DNA of 64,000 bases from contig NC_049909.1 in NCBI RefSeq assembly GCF_001411555.2, positions 20,756,623-20,820,622 of the forward strand, given 5' to 3'. Position numbers and translations under genes: made by a program. Below are positions 1-12,049 of this stretch, in pieces (within the stretch, counting starts at the first letter, position 1; every line of letters begins with the position of its first letter). The notes beneath the pieces were generated by a model, which did no database searches, was not told the origin of the DNA, and saw only the letters and a list, made by a program, of their open reading frames with translations. Source of the stretch: Juglans regia. Lineage: Eukaryota; Streptophyta; Magnoliopsida; Fagales; Juglandaceae.

Positions 1-1167
1 CTCTGAACATACTAATGATTTCTCGATCCACAAACAGTCACATTGGAGACGAAGGCTCGCCCGACGCCCACCCCCACAAAACCCATCCTCGGTCTCGCGA
101 TCGGACGGCCCCGGCCTCAATTTCACGCAGTTACCATCATTACCGTCGCTCCCAATTCTCTGCTCCGGCACCACCTCACCACCATATTACTCCCGAAATC
201 GTGATAAAAACCCTCAAAAATAATTTCGGGGGGCAAGGAGAGCCTCCGGAGCAATCCGGGTTAAAGTCGGTCAATCTGATATCTGGACAGCAGAATCAGA
301 ATCTGGTAAACACCTACCACTCGTTTTAGTATTCACCCCGGCAACCTAAACTGGAGTAATTGCCTAAGACTGCAATATAATAATGCTTGCTCCGCTCGAC
401 TGCCATGGTACTATGACATAAGCAGAACTATACTTGGTTCAGTTTATTTGAGAAACGAAGTGGACACAGATCAATTGATATGGACGTGCACAGATCAATA
501 ATATGAAAAGTTTGTGGTCGGGAACCATGCCTTCGTGTTAACGCCGTTCAATATGCAGTTCTCATTGTTCAAAGCATCATTTTTATCTTTAAGACTAAGC
601 GGGTCTGGAATTCTTTCCTTACAGTTGTAACCCTTGGATCTTGAAACAAGAACATGCAAGGTACGCAAGATGGTGGGCGGAAAATGCCACCTTTGTTCAC
701 AGCGTCGAAAGTGTCGGTCATAGTTCCCAGTCGCTCCCCTTTCTGTACATCGATGGCTAACATCCTGCCGAAAATTATCAAATGCTACATAATCCAAAGG
801 CAAATCCTTTTTTTATCCACCAAATGCGATGCCCAGAGTGCAATTACCTAAATTAGCGAACGAGATGATTAAAAAAGGAAGCGAATACCATTTACATCGA
901 CAAAAGTTTTCTTTTTATTCTTTCTCCACATAAGCTAGGATGATTTGAGATTTTGATTTCCCAAACAGTTGATTTTCACACAAGTTCATGTCGCAACCCG
1001 CACCACTTTATCATCCTCTGCGTGTAGAAACGCATGAACATAGCCATATATAAAGTGTCCAAACTTTCATTATTTCATATCTTACAATATTTCACCAAAT
1101 TTAAACAAGATATGAACGCAGGAAATTACTAATGTCCTTCTGTACTAAAAAACAGAGAATATCTCTC
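1..1167. other. Unassigned left edge, downstream of the ZPR gene
   Basis: The first ~330 bases are clearly richer in G+C than the surrounding DNA and stay open in one plus frame (15-329), with Ser/Pro/His-rich content. A second fairly GC-balanced stretch at 495-860 is open on both strands. I recognise no domain in either. They could be exon remnants of a gene that runs off the left edge, or decayed repeat sequence. Positions 860-1167 are AT-rich and probably include the ZPR 3' untranslated region. Confidence 0.3.
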
Positions 1168-1645
1168 TCATCTTCTGTTATCAGTGTTTGTGAAGAAGAA
1201 CAAAGGTAGAGAATCGAAGAAAATGTCCGAATCGGGGAATTTGTTCTGAAACTCGGACATTAAGGCTAAGTTCTCTTGGTGAAGAACACTGGCCTTTTTC
1301 CTCAGCTTCTCATTCTCTTCAATTATACTTTGGTTCTCCAAAAATAACTTCAGGTTCTTTAGTTCCATATCTTTATCTGCCTTTTCTTCGCACTTTTTCC
1401 TGCTGAAAGACATCCACACGTTACATCCATCTAAAATATTGACGATCATAATAGAAGGGAGCCGTTAAAACATTAAAAAGAAAAGGGTTTTCTCATAGGA
1501 GATACATGGGTTTCATGTGATGAAACACACAAACAACATACCTGACTCGCCTGGGAACTTGAACTTTAGATCGCTTCGATCGTTGTTTTCTTTCAGAAGA
1601 ATGGACCAGACCAGATGGAAGCTTTTCAGTGTTGTTGGTACACAT
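1168..1645 (-). CDS. ZPR: LITTLE ZIPPER (ZPR) protein, two exons
   Basis: Small leucine-zipper protein of the LITTLE ZIPPER family. These proteins lack a DNA-binding domain; in known members they pair with class III HD-ZIP transcription factors and block their DNA binding, giving feedback in leaf polarity and meristem control. Exon 1 is complement(1542..1645), starting MCTNNTEK and ending at a GT donor. Exon 2 is complement(1168..1402), after a pyrimidine-rich acceptor. The exons join in frame to 112 residues. A Lys/Arg-rich stretch (about residues 19-38) precedes the zipper. Positions a and d of a heptad series are clear: L54, I61, L68, L75 and L82 are spaced exactly seven apart, inside the family signature SIIEENEKLRKKA. 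The longer N-terminus fits ZPR1/ZPR2 rather than the shorter ZPR3/ZPR4. The acceptor is a tandem AGCAG (NAGNAG), so a form one residue shorter is possible. Splicing is inferred from frame and motifs. Confidence 0.88.
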
Positions 1646-1900
1646 CTTCTTGGGTTATTGTCGGCCTTCCTATTAAAATTGGGAGGAGCAGAAGATTTAT
1701 GGTGTTGAGGTGAAAGAGTGGAAATTGAGAGAAGAATAGATTGCATGCTCATATAAATATAGATGCATGGGTTCGCCTTTGTGTATGTACCATGTGGTTG
1801 GCATGTAGAGAGAGATAGATTTCTCTGCTGGTAATGATGGCAAGTGGATTCATGATTGTAGAGGAGTATCAAAAAATGAGGAGGAAAAAGCTATCCGTTG
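1646..1900 (-). promoter_or_regulatory. Upstream region of the ZPR gene with a candidate TATA element
   Basis: Reading the minus strand towards the ZPR start, a TATA-like run (CTATATTTATATG) lies at about 1750-1762, roughly 105-115 bases before the ATG. That spacing would leave a leader of about 75-85 bases. An open minus-strand stretch at 1513-1872 overlaps exon 1 in another frame and is taken as leader or shadow, not protein. No other element was assigned. Confidence 0.35.
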
Positions 1901-2521
1901 AAGCAGGAAAGGTTTTAGCAATGCAAGGGGTTTAGACGTCCATATGAAACAGAGGATCTGAGTAAATATGTAGAAAATTCGATTACAGAATTGACGGTTT
2001 CAAAGAAGAGTGTCAAAAATAGCATATAAACTCTTGTTGGAATGATTTAAAGTTTAAACCACGCGGTCGATACTTTTATTACGACGCAGTTATTACCTGT
2101 CACGTAGAAATGCATGCCTTGGGAAGGTCTATACATGCAGCAGCTATTTTTGACTAGGCCTTGTGATTTCCAGTTCTTCATTTGGTACAATTATTATTTA
2201 GGAAATCGCTCTCTGTTTTCTCAAACTTAAGCATCAAGCATGTCTAGCGTTGTCATGGTGCATTTGGAATGCCATCCTACACTATAGTAAAAATGATTAT
2301 TTATAATGAATTATTTGTGAGGAGAATGATTATTTATGATAAAAACAAACTTATTTTAATTGAAACTAGTCATTTTTGTAAGAAATAATTAACTACAAAT
2401 AAATAATTTTCTCGTAATGCTAGTTAGAGTCAGCATAAATGGATGGGTAAGCTTTTCCTATTTGCTCAGTGCTCATCACCTTATAAGCTTAGGGCCCCAT
2501 ATTGGCAATGCTGTAGGTGTC

Positions 2522-2563
<42 letters not shown>

Positions 2564-4318
2564 AAGCTTTGTGACTTGGTGGACCATTAGAAGGGAAGGT
2601 TGGCATCTTAGCTCGATCCACCCTTCTGCTCCACCCTTTATTCATCTCATTATACTTTGTTTGAACACAGATATCTAAGAGTCAAATGCTATATTGAGGG
2701 CCTGCAAACACCAATATCCCCTTTAATAATCCCCACCTACATTTGATTACAGAGAGATGGTTATGATGACGATGTGATGCTTGTGTGACCGTGTCCAATT
2801 CTTCATCATGATCGTAATTCAGAAGCATCTAGCTGATGAGCTTTTCTTGATTTTCTAATCTTTCAAAACAAAAACATGGGTACGTCGGGAAAGTTTCTAA
2901 AAAGGCATGCACCAGTACCAGGCCATACTTATTTTCATTATTCTCTAGAATTAAAGCAATTCCCTCACTGTAAGGACTCATTATGTATACATGCACTTGG
3001 AACCTAATGAATTAATTTTGAATGGCGAAGAGCCATTTTCAGAAGGACTACGAACCACTCAGACCTTCACAGCTTATAGATATTGACACAGGACAGAATA
3101 TCGATTATTCTGCAGGTTAGTTTCAATAGATAATTTATAAAAAAGAAGATAAGAGAATCGTCCAGAAACATAGAGAAAACACTTCTTATGTTCAATTCAA
3201 AATTATCAATATTCAAGAATGACGAAATCAACCTACAAGTTGGATTGTAATAGCTAAAAATCGACTATATATATCAGAATTTTATCAAAAAAAGCAAAAT
3301 TACAATAATCATGCTAAAATAAATACATAATAAAAGAAGTAATCTGTAAAAAATCTAGCACAAATAAAATTCATAATCACTTTCAAAACAGTAAATGAAA
3401 TATTATTATAAAAGGTAAAAAATAACTAAAAATAGGAAATCAGAGGAAAAAATAGTGAAACTTGGCCTCGAAAATGAAGCACACCGAGCGTAGCTGGGTG
3501 CCCACGACATGCACACCGAAAAGAGCGTTCCGAATTGGGGTCATATGCATGATTTTGATACCCGTAGTCAAAGTTGTGGTCAAAATATCGAAACGTGTCC
3601 AAAATCGCCCAAATCAAGAAAAAATCACGATTTTCTACCATCTTTGCGATGATCTGCCACCTTAAGATATTTCAGCACAATCAACGTGCAGTCTGATAAC
3701 TCAACATCATCTAACTCGGATCGTTATCAGAATCATCTGACTTGAATCTTCCTGCATCACATACATTCTTTTACTACTGCTAAGACTGCTAAACATGGGG
3801 GATGAGTTTAGATGCAATAGTTGTTTAGGGATGGTTGGAGAAAAAGTAAAGCAAAGACAAAATCAATCATGATCACAAAATTTATACAGTTCGGCAATGT
3901 GAGTATGTCCATAGAGCTATAAAAAAAATTTATTCAGATAAGAGTTGAATACATGCATAGTGCGACAAAATAACACAATATATATATATAGCGAAACTGT
4001 AATTAGCGAGTCGGGTCAGTTGAATGCTAAATCGGGTTCAAATATTGGCCCAAGCCTGTATTTCATGACCCAAGTTTAGTTGAAAATCTAAAAAGAAAAA
4101 TCATAACTAATTCTTATGAGAAAATATATTTATAACAGTGAATTGTATAAATACTGCGTAATCTCTTTAAAAAAAGTGAAATAAATATGAGATTCATATG
4201 AAAAAAAAATTAATTTTTTTATAGTTTATCTCAATCTTTTTCAAAACGATTATGTGACGTTTATTCACTTCATAATTATATGTAGAATTATTCAATTCTT
4301 ATTGAGTCAAATCATTAA
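1901..4318. other. Intergenic DNA, no gene recognised
   Basis: AT-rich and free of recognisable coding sequence. It holds a CT microsatellite near 2525-2558. A slightly GC-richer patch at 3450-3670 is open on both strands for about 70 codons but matches no family I know; it may be a worn LTR fragment. Confidence 0.5.
2525..2558. repeat. (CT)n microsatellite
   Basis: Uninterrupted CT dinucleotide run of about 34 bases in intergenic DNA. Confidence 0.9.
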
Positions 4319-4514
4319 AATGCCATTTGGATAGTAAGTTGATATGAAAGTTAAAAGTTGAATAAAATATTATTATAATATTATTTTTTAATATTATTAT
4401 TGTTTTGAGATTTGAAAAAATTAAATTATTTATTATATTTTATGTGGTAATTTAAAAAAATTATAATGATGCGATAAAATAAATTAAGATCACTTCTCAA
4501 TCTAAACGAAACCT
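4319..4514. mobile_element. MITE-like repeat, family A (TTTGGAT ends)
   Basis: AT-rich element of about 195 bases whose ends are TTTGGAT-like on the left and TCTAAACGAAACC on the right. The core contains the alternating AATATTATT blocks seen in sister copies at 11.5, 15.0, 56.6 and 62.2 kb. It is worn and no clear target duplication is visible, so the edges are approximate. Confidence 0.45.
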
Positions 4515-5116
4515 AAATCGGATCGCTACAAAATAAAACTAACAAAAAAATGAAACACGTACCTTTATTCTTTATCTCCTCCCTCCAAGTGTTCCGAACC
4601 GCTTTGTCTGAAATTACAGAACGTATGACATACATAACATGCATCAATCATGATGGCTATGCTTGTATACATTATATGCATTATTATGGGACCAGGTTCG
4701 CATCATCCATCGCATTTACGTATTGACTCCATCCGATGAGCAAGTTGGCCGCCTGCAATCAATTACATTCCATCGATTTTGTTATGCTCCTTCATCATCA
4801 AGCAGTATCCTATTCATCACATAATGATGATTTTGATTTTTGAAATCACAAGTATATATAGTTTTCAACTTGTACATAATTATATGTAGTTGTGGAGTTT
4901 ATTTTATGCATACACATTTACAACATCATAGTCATGTTGATGTGGTAGCACATAATGGATCATATTTTTGAGAGGTAAGTCACCCGACTTAAATATTTGA
5001 GAAATGATATTTGCAATTTATAATGTGTAACTTCCGCACATTTATTTTAAAATATACGAGACTTATATAAAAAACTATGTATCATGTAAATCTGAGATGT
5101 ATATAAAAAAAATATA

Positions 5117-5138
5117 ATAATAATAATAATAATAATAA
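5117..5138. repeat. (ATA)n microsatellite
   Basis: Trinucleotide ATA/TAA run of about seven units in AT-rich intergenic DNA. Confidence 0.7.
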
Positions 5139-5794
5139 TGGAATCATTTTTTTTTTCAAAAAGAATACACAAAACTATATCTAAATTTATTCTAAATATT
5201 TGATTTCACGGATAATTGATGCATCTCAGTGGATAGGATGATCAGGATCTTCAGTTCAGAACGTTGGGCCCTGGGCCTATCTTAGTATCATCAGTTTCCT
5301 ATCCTTAGTTCTAAGCACCTTTGGTCTGGGCCGTTAGTTTGGGCTTTCCTAGCTATATTGTCAATTTGTCCATATACCCTATTATTGCTCCCACCGTTCC
5401 AAGCACTCATTTGGACCCGACGACAAAGGTGGAGAAGAGCCCAAACCTCAAATTGAAAAAAAAAAATAAAAAAAAAAGAGTAGTAATAGATAAAATTATG
5501 AGTTATGTAAGTATTGTATATTTTTTTAAAAGGAACGAGGTCTCCAATTAAGAAATTAATTTTTTATATAATTTTTATATTTACTCATTTTTTAAAAGGA
5601 GCGAGCCACCTGTATATTCAATGAATGCAAATATTATTTCTAAAAAAAAAGGTTCTAATATTTTAGAAGAATAAATATTCTATTTTAAAGGGAGTTTTAG
5701 GGCAATTATTGGTATGGATGTTCAGAATTGTGCTCAATTCAGTGGCGACCTTCTCTTCTTCTTTCCTTAGCACATTCTTTAACAAATATACGAA

Positions 5795-6105
5795 ATTAGA
5801 AATCAGTTCAGTTGAGTCTAATTTTAAATTGAGTTAACTCTCAAATCATTAAACTCATCTTAACTCAAAAACTCTTTACACGTGAGACTCACAACCATTT
5901 TCAACCCAACATTTCTTTACACTTGGGACCCACAATTTTTTTCAACTTTTCATAAATACTTATAAATTTATCTTAACATTCAAACACATCTAAACTCATT
6001 TTAGGTGTATCTCACAAAATTAACTTCATCATCTCAACTCATACTATTCATAAAAAATTCAACTTATCTTAATTCAGCTCGACATCTAAACCTAACTAAT
6101 AGCAC
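5795..6105. repeat. Dispersed repeat, family E
   Basis: About 310 bases rich in AACTCA/AACTC motifs and GGGACCCACAA-like blocks. It resembles 56517-57028 in the same order and orientation, where the other copy is interrupted by a family A MITE. Probably a non-autonomous DNA transposon; ends are not resolved. Confidence 0.5.
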
Positions 6106-6229
6106 TCTCAATGACTTTTGTATTATACAAAAAATATAAATTATTTGAAGAATTGTTATAAAAAGGAGTTTCTTCCGATTATGTAAAAGGAATTGTAAAA
6201 TATAATTAGCTACAGTAACCCACTACATG

Positions 6230-6690
6230 TAGCTGATACTGTTCATTTTGTAAATTTTTTTATTATTGATATTTCATTTACTCTCCCATTTTCTTTTACT
6301 TTGATTTTTATCATGTAAGTAAATTTTTTTATTGTTCATAATTTAAAACACCCATATTTCATTTTCTTCTAAAAAATATATTGAAAATATTTTTAAACCA
6401 ATTTTTTCATTTTTTCATATTATTTTTAATTTTTATTTGGATTACATATTTTTATTTTACGTGTTTATGACTAAATTATTTTACATTGTATATAAAGGAA
6501 TTGTAAATATAAAAAAATATATGGATATTGTAAATTTATTGGTAGAAATAAAATATTTAAAAAGAATAAAAAATAATATTTAAATAATATAGAGAATAAA
6601 TAAATAAGTTGATGGATGATATATTGTAAAATTTAATATATAAAATAAAAATAATAAATTTTGATGATATATTTTAAAATATAGGATAAG
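6230..6690. repeat. Dispersed repeat, family D
   Basis: AT-rich repeat with the blocks TTTACTCT, CTTTGATTTT, ATTGTTCATAAT and AAATTTATTGGTAG in that order. The same blocks recur in direct orientation from about 63787 to the right edge of the window. No coding capacity is visible. Confidence 0.45.
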
Positions 6691-7264
6691 AAATCCGTGT
6701 TCTAACAAAAATTATAATGCGACGGCTCCAACCTCGCAGAATTATAATGTCGTAAACGGAATATGCCCATATGCATTCAACGTCGTAAAAATCAGCCTTG
6801 TGCCCACCAGCTATATCGCAAGAGCACTAAGCATAGGTTTAACTATTTTTTGGCCAAATGTACTACTTTTTACATTTTGAATAGCAAAATATTATGTAGC
6901 CCTTTGAAGTTTACCGTTTAAAATTATCACTACAGTATTTAATTTTTTAAAATATTAAAAATAATTACGGCTAGGGCATTTAATTTTTTTAAATATTACC
7001 GCTAATGTATTTGTGTGTTTTCTTTAACATTTAAAAAGAAAAAGAAACCAAATACATTTGAGACTTGAGGTGCTGAATAGCAGTACCTTTGGACTAATGT
7101 ATTCAAAATCAACCATACAAAGGAGTCATAATTCTTTATATAATATTAAAATATTATTTTTATTATCTATTTTTCTAATGCATATTTAAATTCATTGAAT
7201 CAATTCCATTTTCCTTTTTATACTTTTCAAAAACAGTAACCTATACAATCAAAATACATCAAAT

Positions 7265-7808
7265 TAGGGGTGGGGGCGGGCCCACCCCGCCCTGCATGGA
7301 GAGGGCCTAGTGGGGGCGAGATGACCCCAGCGGGGCCCCGCCCCGCCCCGCCCCCCGCTTCGCTCTACATATATAATTTTTTATTTATTTACATATATAC
7401 ATATAAATATATTATATATAAATATACACAATTTGTCAAATACTTAAAATTGTATTTAAGTCATTCGATTGTCTTGACTTCCTAGACTAACCTTTATATA
7501 AGAGGCCAAGGTAATATAATAGTTATCCTTAAACAATGTGGGATTTAGGAGACCAAGACAATAACAAATCTAACTCTAATGAGTTTAAGTTTTTTTTTAT
7601 ATTTATAAATTTTAATTTATTATTTAAATTATATTATAACTTGGATCTAAAAAAATATTTTTAAACCAAATTTTTTTTTTTAAACACAATGTGTTGGCTT
7701 AGGCGGGGGGCGAGCCAAGGTGGATGGGGTTTTTTCTTCCCCCGCCCCCCAGCACCGGGGTGGGGGAAAAACCCATGCGGGGTGGGCACCATGTAGGTAT
7801 CACCCCTA
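7265..7808. mobile_element. hAT-type MITE with G/C-rich ends
   Basis: Non-autonomous element of 544 bases. It starts TAGGGGTG and ends CACCCCTA, a perfect 8-base inverted repeat, and is flanked by the identical 8-bp duplication CATCAAAT (7257-7264 and 7809-7816). An 8-bp duplication with TAGGGGTG ends is typical of the hAT superfamily. Both subterminal zones are dense in GGGGCGGG or CCCCGCC words, while the middle (7370-7690) is AT-rich. It has no transposase; apparent open frames inside are composition artefacts. Confidence 0.85.
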
Positions 7809-7816
7809 CATCAAAT

Positions 7817-8639
7817 CGAATCGAATTGCAAATTACATAAAACATAAAAAAATACATAAACTTACATGAAAACACAAGCCAACAATGCATACTTTTATTA
7901 AAATATTTTAATTAATTTCCTAGAGCTACATTGAGACATTTTATAGGAATAAAATAATTGGAATGGAGTTTTTGTATCCATCCGAGTAGCTGACAAATAT
8001 GACACCATACCGTCTAAAATAGGAGGTTATGATTAGAATGATGAAGAAGCCAGAGATCCTTCAAGGAACATAAGTATAAATGAGAAAGAGTAGACAAATG
8101 CGATATGTTAATTATTATGAACAAACTCTTAACTCTTTCTATATTTTTTATGATGCAAATACATTTTGATTTTGGTATAATAGATGTCACGGACACATCC
8201 GACCACCCATTTCTCTATTTTGCAAGCACTCGATGTTGTTCGAAGCAGGTGGTTACAAAACACGGCTCGACAATAATGTGTATTTTTAACTAATTATCTA
8301 TACCAGTAGCTCAATACAAACATGGCTATTAACGGTAGATAAAAGTCATTTTTATTTTAAAAAATTTACACAACTTTTTATTATTTATATAATCTTTACA
8401 CATTATATTTTTTTTAATTTTTTTATCAAATATTTAATATAAAAATAATGAATATAAAAATTAAATTAATTTTAAAAAAATAAATTCAAAAAAAATTAAA
8501 AATTAAAAAAATATATAATATATAAAAAATAAAGGATTGTATAACATTGCTCTTTTTATTTAGCTCCGTCTATTTTAATAGAGGGTAGAAAGACAGACGT
8601 GATGTTAGCCAAAAGTTTGAATAAAAGTGTAAGATACAT
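7817..8639. other. Intergenic AT-rich DNA
   Basis: No gene or well-bounded repeat recognised. Short open stretches on both strands around 8014-8293 overlap each other and show no family resemblance. Confidence 0.5.
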
Positions 8640-8689
8640 TTATGATGCTCTAGCGAGGTAGTCGAACAGGTCCCTGGGGTCCCACCAAC

Positions 8690-8929
8690 TTTGTCATTCC
8701 CCCGTGGATGTGCCTCGGGAACAGGCGTGTTTATCAAAGCGTTCGGGCAAAGGCAAAGGCGCAGGCGCAGAGAGAGGGGGTTTCATTCGGCCGGTCGGCT
8801 CCCTCAATTTCCTCATTCTTCAGAGTACTCTTCTTGATCCTGGTATTGCTCAGAATTTATTTTCCTTGCTATTCGAAGTGAAGGCGCACGGGATATACTT
8901 GGAGAAAGAAAACATCGGAGCTAACCAAG
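8690..8929 (+). promoter_or_regulatory. Candidate non-coding first exon upstream of the SAP gene
   Basis: A GC-rich block stands out from AT-rich surroundings and ends in a good donor context, CCAAG followed by GTACGAG at about 8930. It is open for 95 codons in one frame, but that protein resembles nothing I know. Stress-associated protein genes often have an intron in the 5' leader, so this could be an alternative leader exon of the gene starting at 9731. A TATA box at 9563 argues for a nearer start site. The assignment is inference. Confidence 0.3.
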
Positions 8930-9453
8930 GTACGAGATCCCCCCACATATCTGCTGTGTTTCGAGTTTTGAATTCAATTGATTTTTCGTAGTGCCTCTCT
9001 CACCTTCTCTCTCGATGTGTGCGATTAAGAACCAGATCCAGTTGTTTTTCTGAAAAAGTTTAAAAGTTTACCCTGTTTCTGTTTATCCTTTGGGTTTCCT
9101 TCGTGTTCATCGACGACCAAAATTTCTGGTTGTTGTTCATCGATGTCGGAAACTATTATGTAGCGTACTTCATCGTAGCCGCGTGATTCCTCCCGTCAGA
9201 ATTGAATGAATTTGGACGGTCAGATCAAGTTGTCTTAAGTTACGGCTGCTGACACGTCTCACTCAGTAAGCTCGGTCCACTTTGTCCGAAATTACCCTCT
9301 ACCGCGTGAACTAAAAAACCAAGTCTTGAGGACAACTGCGTCTTCTCAGATTTTAACGCGTACTTTTCCAAAAATCTCACGAGTTTTGAACGGACACGGT
9401 AGTTTTCATTGTCTATTGTGAATAAATCCCTGGAACAATATTACTTGAACTCG

Positions 9454-9459
9454 CACGTG
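9454..9459 (+). promoter_or_regulatory. G-box (CACGTG) upstream of the SAP gene
   Basis: Palindromic CACGTG about 110 bases before the TATA box, in the context GCACGTGC. G-boxes bind bZIP and bHLH factors and often mediate abscisic acid or stress responses. A further ACGT core (GACACGTC) lies near 9250. The regulatory role is inferred from position and from the stress-related gene product. Confidence 0.5.
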
Positions 9460-9562
9460 CAAATCTCTCGAAACATCCAGCTACCACATGCCTTTTTTAG
9501 TAGGGGTATACTAGTCAATTCGTTTAATGGCGGTACTTGGACTTTTGACAAACGAAACCTCT

Positions 9563-9570
9563 ATATAATA
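9563..9570 (+). promoter_or_regulatory. TATA box of the SAP gene
   Basis: TATATAAT lies 160 bases before the ATG at 9731. A start site about 30 bases downstream gives a leader of roughly 135 bases ending in a purine-rich GAGAGAGAG stretch just before the start codon. Confidence 0.6.
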
Positions 9571-9730
9571 CCCAAGAGCCATTGAACCCCGCACAACATC
9601 AACGGCAACGTCGTCTCTCTTTGACGAACAAAGGCAGAATTTTGGAAAATTTCAAAGCCCTTGTGCCTAATTCTTTGCTTGTGTAATTTTTGTTCCTAAT
9701 CTGAAGGTAGTCGAACCGAGGGAGAGAGAG

Positions 9731-10255
9731 ATGAGTTCTGAACAGAACGACGGGACGAGCTACCAGCCGTCGGAGCCGAAGCTCTGCGTCAACAACTGCG
9801 GCTTCTTCGGCAACGCGGCCACCATGAATCTCTGCTCCAAGTGCTACAGAGACTGCCGGATGAAAGAGGAACACGCGGCTTCGGCGAAAGTCGCTATGGA
9901 GAAATCCTTCAACCCCACGCCGACGCGGCCAGACAATGATCAGCCGGTCCTACCTTCTGCCTCTTCCACGGAGAGCCTCGGCGTGGGACCCTCTTCGTCG
10001 TCTTCGTCAACTTCTTCGGTGTTCAGTGCTGCCGGTGATCGTGAAGCGCAGCCGCCAAAGGTGGCGAGCCGGTGCCTTACCTGTAACAAGAAGGTGGGTT
10101 TGACCGGGTTCCGTTGCAAGTGCGAGAGTACCTTCTGTGGGCTCCACCGGTACCCGGAGAAGCACGATTGTACGTTCGACTTCAAGGCCTGCGGTCGTGA
10201 CGCCATTGCCAAGGCTAATCCAGTAATCAAGGCCGATAAGGTGCATAGGATCTGA
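9731..10255 (+). CDS. SAP: A20/AN1 zinc-finger stress-associated protein
   Basis: Stress-associated protein of 174 residues with an A20 finger followed by an AN1 finger, the standard plant SAP layout. Members bind ubiquitin chains, some act as E3 ligases, and many affect tolerance to drought, salt, cold or heat. The A20 cysteines follow Cx3Cx11Cx2C at C19, C23, C35 and C38. The AN1 ligands are C115, C118, C129, C131, C136, H139, H145 and C147 (Cx2Cx10CxCx4Cx2HxxxxxHxC), all present. A Ser/Pro-rich linker of about 70 residues joins them and includes a run of serines near 89-93. The gene has no intron in the coding region, as is usual. The ATG follows a purine-rich leader and gives full-length A20 sequence. 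Coding GC content is much higher than the flanks. Family assignment is firm; the exact SAP number is not assigned. Confidence 0.95.
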   Translation: MSSEQNDGTSYQPSEPKLCVNNCGFFGNAATMNLCSKCYRDCRMKEEHAASAKVAMEKSFNPTPTRPDNDQPVLPSASSTESLGVGPSSSSSSTSSVFSAAGDREAQPPKVASRCLTCNKKVGLTGFRCKCESTFCGLHRYPEKHDCTFDFKACGRDAIAKANPVIKADKVHRI

Positions 10256-11540
10256 AATCCGAATCCTTGTTCTCTGATCTGATCGTGGGTCGCCTTATTT
10301 ATTTCGTTGGTTTTTCGGTTGATTGGGTTGATAGTTGTATTTGTTTAGGAGGTTTGTGGGGAAGGTGGTTTGCTTTCGTGCTGTTGAATGGGTAGTGTTT
10401 TTGGTGGTGGGTGGGTTGGACGATTCCATAATAAAGGAAGGACCAAGGTGGATCACTGACTTGTTTATTTGCACTTTGCTTTATTTTGTTTGGCTTTCTT
10501 CTTTTGTACTGGCTAAGATTCTTCACCTCTTTTCTGTGTCCGTCTTTCATGCTATTTATTTCTCTCTGCATGCATCTTATTTTATTTTTGACCATCTCAC
10601 ATTTCCTTTTATAATTTTTTCAAAATTTCATATAAAATATAATAAATAATTTAAATTTTTTAAAATTTTAAAATAATAATAATATTAAAAATAAGTATTC
10701 TATTAATATTTTATTCAATTTTTTTAAAATTATTTTATCTCGAGTCACTATTCTCAAACGAATTTTAAAGTGAATTATTCATCTTGTTTATACTGTTGTG
10801 TATTATAGGGTTAGGTGCTCCTAACACCTTATGATATAAATGTGTCACCTTACGGAACAATTGTTCTTTATAAAGGTGGATATAGGTTAACGTTTATAGG
10901 TTTCTTTTCTGCCGAAGGGGTTTATAAATTTGTGCATTATTGAAGTAGGTTCAACTCTTCACTTTTCTTTTTGATCATGAGATCTTCTCGAAGGAGGGAT
11001 TAATTACCCCACTTGCCGATACAACTTTGATCTTTGTGTCTTTCTTGGATGCCTTTGCTCTACCATTGTTACTACTGTCGATCGATTCGATGCATGATGA
11101 ATGATATTGTGGATTGTCATGAACTGCTATGGATTTGATTTTGAGAAATACTTTAGCCAAAAAAAGATTTGAAGTAAATTCACTACTTGACGTAGTATTT
11201 TGATGTGATATGTCATATTGTAAAATATTTTTATCATAAAGTATTTCTAAAAGATCATATGAAATCGTGTTAGTTTGTGTTTATTTTTATAAAATTCTGT
11301 TGTGATTATAACACTTATCTAATTTTATGTCTTGGTCCTTAATTGGAAGCTTTTGAATGTCACCATGTCGTTCTATTGATCCGATGGAGCACTAAAATCT
11401 CACTTTGATGGAGGTCTTTGAGAATGATAAGGAAAGCCATTTCTAAAGCACTAAAATCTCACTTTCTTGTCTATTGCCCGCCTAAAGTTATTCTAGGGTG
11501 GGGCGAGGGTGAAAGAGCGAAAGTATATTTCTTGAACACT
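10256..11540. other. SAP 3' region and intergenic DNA
   Basis: Positions 10256 to about 10620 are GT-rich and likely hold the SAP 3' untranslated region. A worn family A-like repeat follows at about 10600-10765. From 10766 to 11540 no gene is recognised; the short minus-strand frame at 10975-11160 matches no family. Confidence 0.45.
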
Positions 11541-11742
11541 AAGATCCGATTTGGATATATAAAATTATTTGATCTCATAATTATAATTTTTTTAAACTTT
11601 TACATAAAATATAATAAAAAAATTTAATTTTTTCAAATCTTACAATAAAAATTATATTAAAAATTTATATTTTAATAATATTTTATTTAACTTTTAACAA
11701 AACATCTCATCTCATCTGAACTAATTAACCAAATGAGGCCTA
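11541..11742. mobile_element. MITE-like repeat, family A
   Basis: Starts ATCCGATTTGGATAT and ends AACCAAATGAGGCCT with internal CATCTCATCTCATCT, the hallmark of the family. AT-rich core with no coding capacity. Confidence 0.5.
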
Positions 11743-12049
11743 ATATGCAGACAAATGGTCATTCATCTTATTATGAAATGTCATCTCATATAACTTCTCC
11801 CTTAATTGACTCATGTTATCCCTATTGCATGCAATAGCCATTGAATTAAACAGAGAAACATTTTTTTCTTTATTTTTTTAAAAAAAGATGAAGATCACAT
11901 ATTTAAGAGTGATCCCTTTCTGATTTTATTAAAAAAAAAAACTCTTACTTGTAACAGAGAAAAACCGTAGTAACAATCAAATACATGAGAATTATAACCA
12001 AAACCCAATACCCAAACCGAAGAATTCTAAAAAAAAAAACCAACAAGTC

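Noticed and set aside
7270..7890. Open frames in GC-rich sequence near 7.3 and 7.8 kb
   Set aside because: They lie in the subterminal arrays of a hAT MITE and have no domain.
8704..8991. 95-codon plus-strand open frame as a protein gene
   Set aside because: The translation resembles nothing and runs through a strong donor site; a non-coding leader exon is more likely.
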